Positions 50,755-59,100 of a stretch of 64,000 nt of DNA are shown piece by piece. The notes beneath the pieces were generated by a model, which made no database searches, was not told the DNA's origin, and saw nothing but the letters and a program-made list of their open reading frames with translations. Positions within the stretch are counted from its first letter, which is position 1, and each line of letters begins with the position of its first letter. Made by a program: the position numbers and the translations under genes. Source of the stretch: Mesorhizobium sp. GTDB lineage: Bacteria > Pseudomonadota > Alphaproteobacteria > Rhizobiales > Rhizobiaceae. The stretch covers positions 1-64,000 of the forward strand of contig NZ_JAFKIC010000113.1 of assembly GCF_017306585.1 (NCBI RefSeq), given 5' to 3'.

Positions 50755-53457
50755 ATGGGGCTGGGGCAAAAGAGATATGGAACAGGAACATTCGGCGCGC
50801 GGCTGCTGACAGCGGCGCTGCTGTCGTCGGCGGCCGTTACCGCCACGGTGATCGGGCAGGGGCCGGCGCACGGGCAATCCGCGCAACAGACGGCCTTCAA
50901 CATTCCCGCCGGGCCGCTGCCGGGCGCGCTGGCAAGCTTCGGCAGGCAGGCCAGGCTGCAGGTCACCTATCTGCCGCAGATCGCGGCGGGCAAGCGCTCG
51001 CCGGGTGTTTCCGGGGCCGCGACGCCCGGCGCGGCGCTGGCACGGATACTCCAGGGCACCGGCCTGACCTATGCCTTCACCGGGGCCGGCACGGTGACGA
51101 TCAGCGACCGCGTCGCCGCCGCGCACGCGCCCGGCGTGGCCGGCGGGGACGGCACGACGCTCGATCAGATCAGCGTCATCGCCGGCGGCGGCAATCCGGC
51201 CGACGAGCCCTACAAGACGGCGGCGCCCACCTCATACATTTCCGGCGAAACCATCGAGCGGTTCCGCGGCTCCAGTCCGGCCGACATCTTTCGCGGCACG
51301 CCCGGCGTGATGTCGGGCGAGGCGCGCAACGGCGCCGGCTCCATCGACGTCAACGTGCGCGGCATGCAGGGCATGGGCCGCGTCAACGTCACCGTCGACG
51401 GCGCCGAGAATTCGCTGCAGGTCTACCAGGGCTATCAGGGCATCTCGAACCGGTCCTATGTCGATCCCGACCTTCTGGGCGGCGTCGACATCACCAAGGG
51501 TTCGGACGCCGCCTCCTACGGCATCGCCGGCACCGTGGCCATGCGCACGCTGAACGCCTCCGACATCGTGGACGAAGGCAAGCGTTTCGGCCTGCGGCTC
51601 AAGGGCGGCTTCGGCACCAACACATCCAGCCCGGTCGCCGGCGCCACCTCCGGCTACGCGATTTCGAACGATTGGGGGGGCTGGCCGACCGTCAAGGAAG
51701 CCGCCACCGGCCTGAACCGCCCTTCATTCCTCACGCCGACCAGCGGCTCGGGCAGCGTTGTCGCGGCCGTGCAGGAGGAGGACTTCGACCTCATCGCCGG
51801 CTACGCCTACCGCAAGCAGGGCAATTATCACGCCGGCAAATATGGTCCGGTGGCCAATCCGGTGCATCTGGGCCCGACCCCGTTCTGTTATAGTAACGGC
51901 ACATGCGTGCCTTCCTTTGACTACAAGGACTATGTCGAGAATGCCGGCCTCGCCAACTACCGCGCCGGCGAGGAGGTGCTGAACACACAGCTCGAAACCC
52001 AGTCCTGGATCGCCAAGGGCACGTGGCGTTTCGGTGATGGCCAGAGCCTGGAGTTCGGCTATACGGGTTTTCGCAGCGAGGCCGGCGACAAGCTGGCCTC
52101 GGCGCTCGCAAGCGTTGCCTCGCCGGCGACGCAGGCGGCGCAGACGAGCGGCACCAGGCTCGATACCGGTACGCTGCGCTATCGTCTCAATCCGGAGGAC
52201 AACGACCTCCTGAATCTCAGCGCGAATTTATGGATGACCAACCTTCAACTGCGCAATCCCGCGCGCAATGCCTATGGGAACAGGCCAGTGTGGCTTTCAA
52301 AGGATTTTCGGCCGGGTTCCAACACGATCATGTGGGGCGGAGAGATTTCCAACAAGTCGAAATTCGTCACCGACTATGGGCAGCTCGACTTCACCTACGG
52401 GATGACCTACCGGAAGGAGGACACGAACCCCAGCGCATACACCGAGGAGATCGAGGGCTGGCTCAACCTGCGCGATGCCGAGCGGCAGGAAGCCGCGGGT
52501 TATATCAAGACGGCATACAAGCCGGTGGACTGGCTGACGCTGAACGCCGGCCTGCGTTACTCCCAGTTCTGGCTGCATGATCGGCGCAAGACGGCAAACA
52601 GCCCCTTCCAGCTCAACACCAAGCCAGATCGCAACGATGGTGGGATGAGCCCCTCGATCGGCGTCACGGTCGAGCCGTTCGACGGCACGCAGTTCTACGT
52701 CAACTACTCCAATGCGCTGCGCTTCCCGAGCACGTTCGAGTCCGTGTCGGCCTTCACCATCATCCCCAATCCCAACCTCGGCCCCGAACGGTCCAGCAAC
52801 TGGGAACTGGGCATGAACTTCCACCGCAACGGTCTGCTGAGCGAGACGGATGCGGGCATGGTCAAGTTCGGCTACTTCAACTGGGATGTGAAGAACTATA
52901 TCGCGCGCGCGTATCGCTCCTTCCAGGGTGATGGCTACGTCTGGCAAGGGATGCAGGTCTACAATATCGACCGCGCCCGGTTCTCGGGGCTGGAGTTCTC
53001 CGGCCGCTACGAGACGGGCGGTTTCACCGCCGACCTCGCGGCGAACTACTATCTCGACGTGGAATTCTGCCAGCTGAACAGCGCGTGCGACGCCAAGTCC
53101 ATGTATGGCGACTACGCCACCAACCAGGTGCCGCCGAAATATTCGGTCGACCTGACGCTGACGCAGAAGTTCATCGAGGACAAGCTGACGCTGGGCGGCC
53201 GGGTGTCCTATATCGGGCCGCGCGCCATCGGCCACGGCCAGGTGACCACACAAGGGCTCGGCCAGTTCATCTCGCAGGTGAAGTGGGACCCCTACACGCT
53301 GGTCGACGTCTTCGCCGACTACAAGCTGACCGAGAACCTGACCGCGACCGCGCGCATCGAGAACCTGTTCGACCGCTACTATGTCGACCCGCTCGGCCTG
53401 GTGACGGAGCCAGGGCCGGGACGCACGTTCTACGGGTCGCTGACGGCGAAGTTCTAA
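50755..53457 (+). CDS. TonB-dependent receptor with STN domain (HasR-like heme receptor)
   Basis: 900 residues. A signal peptide (LLTAALLSSAAVTATVIGQG) leads to an STN signalling domain (FNIPAGPLPGALASFGRQAR and TPGAALARILQGTGLTYAFT) at about 45-120. The plug (about 150-270) has IDVNVRGMQGMGRVNVTVDG and VDITKGSDAASYGIAGTVAM. The barrel carries SNALRFPSTFESVSAF and the NPNLGPERSSNWELGMNF box, which resemble the FRAP/NPNL region of heme receptors, and ends FYGSLTAKF. The STN domain together with fecI-fecR means it signals through them. Heme or hemophore is the likely ligand, but this is inference. Confidence 0.9.
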   Translation: MGLGQKRYGTGTFGARLLTAALLSSAAVTATVIGQGPAHGQSAQQTAFNIPAGPLPGALASFGRQARLQVTYLPQIAAGKRSPGVSGAATPGAALARILQGTGLTYAFTGAGTVTISDRVAAAHAPGVAGGDGTTLDQISVIAGGGNPADEPYKTAAPTSYISGETIERFRGSSPADIFRGTPGVMSGEARNGAGSIDVNVRGMQGMGRVNVTVDGAENSLQVYQGYQGISNRSYVDPDLLGGVDITKGSDAASYGIAGTVAMRTLNASDIVDEGKRFGLRLKGGFGTNTSSPVAGATSGYAISNDWGGWPTVKEAATGLNRPSFLTPTSGSGSVVAAVQEEDFDLIAGYAYRKQGNYHAGKYGPVANPVHLGPTPFCYSNGTCVPSFDYKDYVENAGLANYRAGEEVLNTQLETQSWIAKGTWRFGDGQSLEFGYTGFRSEAGDKLASALASVASPATQAAQTSGTRLDTGTLRYRLNPEDNDLLNLSANLWMTNLQLRNPARNAYGNRPVWLSKDFRPGSNTIMWGGEISNKSKFVTDYGQLDFTYGMTYRKEDTNPSAYTEEIEGWLNLRDAERQEAAGYIKTAYKPVDWLTLNAGLRYSQFWLHDRRKTANSPFQLNTKPDRNDGGMSPSIGVTVEPFDGTQFYVNYSNALRFPSTFESVSAFTIIPNPNLGPERSSNWELGMNFHRNGLLSETDAGMVKFGYFNWDVKNYIARAYRSFQGDGYVWQGMQVYNIDRARFSGLEFSGRYETGGFTADLAANYYLDVEFCQLNSACDAKSMYGDYATNQVPPKYSVDLTLTQKFIEDKLTLGGRVSYIGPRAIGHGQVTTQGLGQFISQVKWDPYTLVDVFADYKLTENLTATARIENLFDRYYVDPLGLVTEPGPGRTFYGSLTAKF

Positions 53458-53490
53458 GGCGCGGCGGGGGGCACGTATCTGGAGACGTTT

Positions 53491-53512
53491 GGCAGGACAG
53501 AGGGGGGCGCCG
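53491..53512. repeat. Half copy of family C repeat
   Basis: GGCAGGACAGAGGGGGGCGC, with a few flanking bases, matches the end of the right arm of family C. No partner arm is found nearby, so this is a remnant or solo arm between the receptor and kamA-like genes. Confidence 0.7.
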
Positions 53513-53606
53513 TAGAGTAGCGGCGGGTGCAATTGGCTTCGCGCCGCTGTTGACCCGTCAGGCCATCCAGCCGATAGGTCCCGGCAAAACAGCCGCCGAG
53601 ACTTCC

Positions 53607-54740
53607 ATGACGACAATCCTCCACGACGAAACCGACGCCGCCTGGCAGGACGATGTCCGCCAGGGCGTGCGCCATGTGCGCGATCTCGAACGCCTGCCGC
53701 TGTCGGCGGCGGAGCGAGGCGCCGCGCAGCAAGCCGCCGCCAACCACAAGGTGCGCGCGCCAAAGGCCTATCTCGACCTCATCGACTGGAACGATCCGGC
53801 CGATCCGATCCGGGCGCAGGTCATCCCTTCGCCCGAAGAACTCGACGAGGCCGAGGGCGAACTCGACGATCCGATCGGCGACCATGCGTTCAGCCCGGTG
53901 CCGCGCCTGACGCATCGCCATGCCGACCGGGTGCTGTTGTTCCCGACCTATCAATGCGCGGTCTATTGTCGGTTCTGCTTCCGCAAGGAATCGCTGACTT
54001 CGATCGGGCGCGGCTATACGCGCGCGGCGCTGGAGCCGGCGCTCGACTATATCGCGGCGCATCCCGAGATCCGCGAGGTGATCCTGACCGGCGGCGATCC
54101 GCTGTCGCTGCCGGATGCGGCACTCACCGAAATCCGCGCCCGCATCGAGGCCATCGCCCATGTGCGGCTGCTGCGCATCCACACCCGCGTGCCGGTGGCG
54201 CTGCCGTCGCGCGTCACGCCGGGGCTGGTCGAGGCGCTGCAGGGGAGGCTGATGGTGACGGTCGTCACCCATTTCAACCATGCACGCGAGATCACCGATG
54301 CGACCGAAGCGGCCTGCGCCATGCTGCGGCGGGCGGGCTTCGTGCTGCTCAACCAGACTGTGCTGCTGAAAGGTGTCAACGACAGCGTCGAGGCGCTGGA
54401 AGAGCTGTGCCGCGAACTGATGTACCGGCTCGGTGTTAAACCCTATTACCTCCACCACGGCGATCTGGCGCGCGGCATGGCGCACCGGCGCACCACGATC
54501 GCGCAGGGCCAGGCGCTGGTGGAGGTGCTGCGGGCGCGGCTCTCGGGCATCTGCAACCCGGTCTATGTCATCGACCTGCCCCAGGGCGGCGGCAAGGTGC
54601 CGCTCGGGCCATGCCATGTCGAGGCGCATGAGGGCGCCAACTGGCGCCTGCGCGGGCTGGACGGGAAGGTGAGGGAATATACCGAGGTGGTTGGCGAACT
54701 GGACGAAGGCGGTTCGAGGAAGTCGGCCGCCGGCTTGTGA
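53607..54740 (+). CDS. Lysine 2,3-aminomutase-like radical SAM protein
   Basis: 377 residues from the ATG at 53607. The radical SAM cluster motif is CAVYCRFC (Cys117, 121 and 124). Other KamA/EpmB blocks are REVILTGGDPLSLPDAAL, HTRVPVALPSRVTPGLVEAL, LLNQTVLLKGVNDSVEALEE and YYLHHGDLARGMAHRRT, with PLP-Lys expected near the GGGKVPLGP end. It could be the EpmB-like enzyme that makes beta-lysine for elongation factor P modification, or a free lysine aminomutase. No efp or epmA gene is beside it in this window. Confidence 0.88.
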   Translation: MTTILHDETDAAWQDDVRQGVRHVRDLERLPLSAAERGAAQQAAANHKVRAPKAYLDLIDWNDPADPIRAQVIPSPEELDEAEGELDDPIGDHAFSPVPRLTHRHADRVLLFPTYQCAVYCRFCFRKESLTSIGRGYTRAALEPALDYIAAHPEIREVILTGGDPLSLPDAALTEIRARIEAIAHVRLLRIHTRVPVALPSRVTPGLVEALQGRLMVTVVTHFNHAREITDATEAACAMLRRAGFVLLNQTVLLKGVNDSVEALEELCRELMYRLGVKPYYLHHGDLARGMAHRRTTIAQGQALVEVLRARLSGICNPVYVIDLPQGGGKVPLGPCHVEAHEGANWRLRGLDGKVREYTEVVGELDEGGSRKSAAGL

Positions 54741-54795
54741 GGTAGGGCTGCTTCAACTGGTGTAAGCCGTGGCGACTGTTGACAGTGGCCAATGT

Positions 54796-54981
54796 CGGCG
54801 CCGCCCCTCACTGTCCTGCCGGACATCTCTCCCCGTGTAGTGACGGGGAGAGAGGACTGGTTGCAACGCCTGCCCATTCTTTCAAGGTTGACGGTTGGCG
54901 AAATCAGCGATGACAGCGCCCCTCTCCCCGTCGCTATACGGGGAGAGGATGCCGGCAGGCAGGTGAGGGGCAGCGCCAACG
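54796..54981. repeat. Paired-arm palindromic intergenic element, family B copy 3
   Basis: The left arm (about 54796-54854) has CTGTCCTGCCGGACATCTCT then CCCCGTGTAGTGACGGGG. The right arm (about 54921-54981) has CTCCCCGTCGCTATACGGGG and GATGCCGGCAGGCAGGTGAG. It is somewhat diverged from copies 1 and 2. The arms also share CTGCCGGACATCTC with family C, so it could be intermediate. Confidence 0.84.
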
Positions 54982-55003
54982 TCGAGGATTACGGCGTCGG
55001 ACC

Positions 55004-55657
55004 CTAAGCCTCATCACCGCCGATAAACGCCAACACCACGATGCGCGGATCCACGCACCAGGTCAGCCTCGCGCTCCGTCCCGTCCTCGTCGTCGCGTGG
55101 CCCGCGCCGAGATCGACGGCGATATCCTCGTAGCCCAGCACCCGATGATCGAGCGGATAGGCGGCCTTGTAGACGGCTTCCTTGGCGGCGAAGAGCAAGC
55201 GGCCGGCAAGCCGTTCCTCGACCGCGCCGATCCGGTCGGCCGGCGTCGCGACGAGCGGCAGCAAGTCGTCGGGCAGGGGCAGCGCCGGCTCGACATCGAT
55301 GCCGAGCGAGCCGACATCGCCGATGGCGGCAACCGCGGCAACGGCCATGTCGTCGTCATGGGCGAGCGAGCCCGTCATACCCTCCGGCCAGGCGGGAGCG
55401 CCGGAGGGCGTACGCAAAACGGCGAAGCCGTCGAAGCCGGCATCCGCCAGCAGCCGGTGCGCGAGAAAGCGCGCCGCACCGCTGGCGCGGCGCATGGTGG
55501 GCTGGCGGGCGGGCATCGAGCGCGCTTCGTCGGGCAACAGATGCGCCTCATCGCCTTCGCGGATCAGTCTGCATCCGGTGCGCACGTGAGCGGGCGCCAT
55601 GGCGGCCATCGCGCGGGCGAGGGCGATCTCCCCGGTTGCGAGGATGGCTGTTGTCAT
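55004..55657 (-). CDS. 4'-phosphopantetheinyl transferase (Sfp/EntD type)
   Basis: 217 residues. The EntD-like motifs are GAPAWPEGMTGSLAHDDDMA, then SLGIDVEPALPLPDDLL (metal-binding Asp/Glu pair) and GRLLFAAKEAVYKAAYPLDH (the WxxKEA-type motif with Glu and Lys). It transfers phosphopantetheine from CoA to a carrier-protein Ser. The gene overlaps the GNAT gene by 4 bp and is the last of the NRPS operon, so the natural substrate is the thiolation domain of the NRPS (Ser618). Confidence 0.93.
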   Translation of the reverse strand: MTTAILATGEIALARAMAAMAPAHVRTGCRLIREGDEAHLLPDEARSMPARQPTMRRASGAARFLAHRLLADAGFDGFAVLRTPSGAPAWPEGMTGSLAHDDDMAVAAVAAIGDVGSLGIDVEPALPLPDDLLPLVATPADRIGAVEERLAGRLLFAAKEAVYKAAYPLDHRVLGYEDIAVDLGAGHATTRTGRSARLTWCVDPRIVVLAFIGGDEA

Positions 55658-56136
55658 GGCTTTTCGGCCGCTGTGCCCAGCACCAGATCGGCGATCATTT
55701 CGCCATCCTCGTCGAGCCCTTCTTCCACGAAACCGGCGGCGCGGTAGAGTTGCCGCGCAGCCTCGTTCTCCGGTTCATAGCAGATCGAGACGTGGCTGAC
55801 GTGGCCGAGCCCGCGGATTTCGTCCAGCACGGCCCGCAGCGCCGCCTTGCCGTAGCCTCGTCCCTGCCGGGCGCGGTCGATCATGAAGCGATAGATGCGT
55901 GCTTCGTCATCGTCTTCGGCGGCATCGTACATCAGGAAACCGACGACCTCTTCGCCGGCCATGATGACGCGCGGCCGGGCATCTTCATCGGACCTGGCTT
56001 CACGAAGGGAATCCGCATTGCCGGCGACGAAGTCCGCCTGCTCCGGGGCGACGCGCAGGGCGGTGACCTTGGCCCGGTTGGCCCTGGTCACGGGCGCCAG
56101 GTGGACGCCCGCGGCGCCGCGCGGGCCGTCCGTCAA
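55654..56136 (-). CDS. GNAT-family N-acetyltransferase in the NRPS operon
   Basis: 160 residues, starting at 56136 and overlapping the NRPS gene stop by 4 bp. It has VTALRVAPEQADFVAGNADS near the start, EEVVGFLMYDAAEDDDEARI, the acetyl-CoA loop IDRARQGRGYGKAALRAVLD, and the ISICYEPENEAARQLYRAAGF-like block (VSICYEPENEAARQLYRAAG). The pattern is that of spermidine/diamine acetyltransferases (BltD/PaiA type). Acetylation of the NRPS product or its monomer is a reasonable inference from coupling. Confidence 0.88.
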   Translation of the reverse strand: MTDGPRGAAGVHLAPVTRANRAKVTALRVAPEQADFVAGNADSLREARSDEDARPRVIMAGEEVVGFLMYDAAEDDDEARIYRFMIDRARQGRGYGKAALRAVLDEIRGLGHVSHVSICYEPENEAARQLYRAAGFVEEGLDEDGEMIADLVLGTAAEKP

Positions 56137-59100
56137 GACGCCACGGCCCCGGCGCCCTCACTGACCGGCTCGACGAAGCGGTGCAGCTTGGCCGGGTTGC
56201 CGCGCCAGATCGTGTTGGGCTCCAGCACCTCGCCCTTCATCACGAAGGCGTCGGCATCGACCATCGATCCATCGCCCATCACCACGCCGTAGTGGACAAA
56301 GGCCGAAGGCCCGAGCGTGCAGCCCTTGCCGATGCGGATGTAATCCGACTTGAAGGCGCCTTCTTCCAGCGAGTGGGCCTGGATGACGCATCCCTCGTTG
56401 AGCGTGGCGTCGTCGCCGATCTCGACCAGCGAGCGCTCGGTCAGGTTGGCGCCGCCGTCATAGACGCGCTTGCCCACCTTGACGCCCAGCAGGCGCAGGA
56501 TCATCGGCCGGAACGGCGTGCCGGCGAAGAGGCGCACAATGGGCGAATCCGCGAGCTTCCAGTGGCGCTCGTGGCGCCAGAAGGTGGCATCGTAGATCGT
56601 CGTGATGCGCGGCTTCAGCCTGCGGAAGCCGAGGCTCGCCCGCTCGACGAAGATGTAGAACGGGATGGTGATCGCCGAGGTCAGCAGCACCGCCACGAAG
56701 AGAGCGATCTCCGCCCATTCCGTATAGTAGTTCAGCGCGCGGTCCCAGATCGCCAGCGTGGCGAACAGCATCACCCATTGCGTGGCCAGGAACAGCAGGA
56801 TCGTCACCAGATTGTGCAGGTTCTTCAGCGGAATCCGGTTGCGGCGGTCACTCTCGCCGACGCCGGCGATGAGCTCCTTGTCGCGGTTGACCATGCGCGG
56901 AATCTCGAAAGCGGGCGAACCCAGCAGGCCGACATTCTCGCGCACCGGGCCGTCGATCGGCACCATCACCTTGGTGCCGAGCAGGACGTTGTCGCCCGTG
57001 CGCCCATCCGGCGGATAATAGATGTTGTTGCCGAGATAGTTGCGTTCGCCGATGCGGGTCTGCTCGAGACGGAATGCCGAGGCGGATTTGTGCATGTTGA
57101 TCATGAACAGGCCGTCCGACACCATGGTCTGGGTGCCGATCTCGCACAGAAGCGGGTTCTCGTGCTGCTGGTTGGAGCCGAAGTTCGAACCGGTCTGCAC
57201 CACCTTGTTGAGGTTCCAGCCGATGGCGCGCATGTAGTGGACGATGGCCGAGCTGTCGCCGAACACGAGGCCCAGCACGCGCGAATTGCTCGAAAACTCC
57301 GCGACGCTCTGCAGCCAGTAGCGGAAGCCGTAAAGCGTGTAGGTGCGGCCGGGCTTCAGGATCAGGCTGAACAGGCGCGGCACCACCGTGGCGGCAAGGA
57401 AGGCGATGGCGACGTAGCCGAATACGGTCACCGTCGTGCCGATGGCGACGAGGCCGATCGTCTCCTGATAGTCGTCGCCGACATTTTCCCAATAGGAGTG
57501 GAACAGAAGCGGCAGCGGCGTGACGATGGCGAACAGGCCGATGAGTTGCACGGCCTCGTAGAGGAAGCGGCGGATGCGCGGCGGATTGACGTTGCGCACC
57601 TTGCAATAGTCCGCCGTGGTCGGCACCGCAGGCGATCCATGCCAGTGCTCGCCGTCGGGAATGCTCTGCCCGCGCTGCAGCGAGGACGAATGGCCGAGCT
57701 GGCCGCCATCGCCGATCGCCGTGTCGATGTCGAGCGTGGAGCCGACGCCGACGAAGGCATCGTTGCCGATGGTGAGCCGTCCGGTCTGAATATAGCCGGC
57801 CTGGGCGCGGAAGCCCAGGATCATCGATTCCTTGCGCAGGATGGTACGGTCGCCGATCGAGATCAGATCCGTGCAGACGGGCACGGATTTGGATTCGATG
57901 ACGGCATTGTGGCCGAGCTTGGTGCCGAGCAGCCTGAGATAGATGCTGTAGAGCGGGCTGCCGCGGAACAGCACGACGGGCGCGGTGCGGATCAGGGTCT
58001 TGACGACCCAGAAGCGGTAGTAGCGAAGGCCCCAGATCGGGAAGGTTTCCGCTTTCCAGCGGCCGACAAGCACCCATTTGGCGAGGACCGCGAAGCCGGT
58101 CATGCCGAAGAAAACGCCGGCCGACAGCACCACGCACCTGAGATAGAGGCTCAGCGGATCGTCGAGCGCGTCATAGACCCAGTTGAGGCCGCGATTGATC
58201 GCCCAGAGCGACACGTAGCTGTAGAGCGCGTAGAACAAAAGCTGGGCGGCGCCGCAGCTCCAATAGGCGAAGTTGGACGCCTGGCGGGTCGGGACGCGCT
58301 CGGTGGTGGCGATCGTCATCTCCTCCGCCACGCCCAGATGCTTGGCCAGGCGCGCCACGGTCGGATAGAGGTAGATGTCGCGCATCGACGTCGTGGCCCA
58401 CTCCTTCCTGGTGCGCACGCGGGCGCAGAAGTGAGCCATCAGCAGCGAATTGGCGCCGAGATCGTCGAAGAAATTGTCCTCGACCGAGACGGTCTCGAAT
58501 TTCAGCACCTCGGCCAGCGCCTCGGCCAGGAAGCGCTCGTCGTCATTGCCGGGCGCCACCATGGCGCGGTCGGCCGAGAGCCGCACGCTGGTCGGCTTCG
58601 GCAGGCGACGGGTGTCGACCTTGTTGGAGACCGTCATCGGGATCGCCGGCAGTTCCTCCAGGTAGGAGGGCACCATGTAGTCGGGCAGGCGCTGCTTCAT
58701 CACCTGCGCGAGATCGGCGCGCCGGATCGGCGGCTGGCCGGCCTTGGCCGCGTAATAGGCGACGAGCTCGACGCGGCCGGGCTCGATTTCCCAGGTGGTG
58801 ACGGCGGCCTGCGCGATTTCGGGCTGGTCGAGCAGCACCGCCTCGATCTCGCCGAGCTCGATGCGATAGCCGCGGATCTTCACCTGGGTGTCGATGCGCC
58901 CGTTATACTCGATCTCGCCGGCATCGTTGATGCGGCCGAGGTCGCCGGTCCGGTAGATGCGCTTCGAGGGGTTGTTGGGCAGGCCGATGAAGTCGGCGAT
59001 GAATTTCTGCTCCGTCAGGTCGGCCCGGTTGAGATAGCCGACCGCGAGCCCGATGCCGGCAATGCCGATCTCGCCCAGTTCGCCCGGTGCGGCCAGTTGC

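Noticed and set aside
9004..54981. Possible CRISPR or tandem repeat arrays
   Set aside because: The repeats are dispersed single palindromes with paired inverted arms, not direct repeats with regular spacers, and no cas genes are present.
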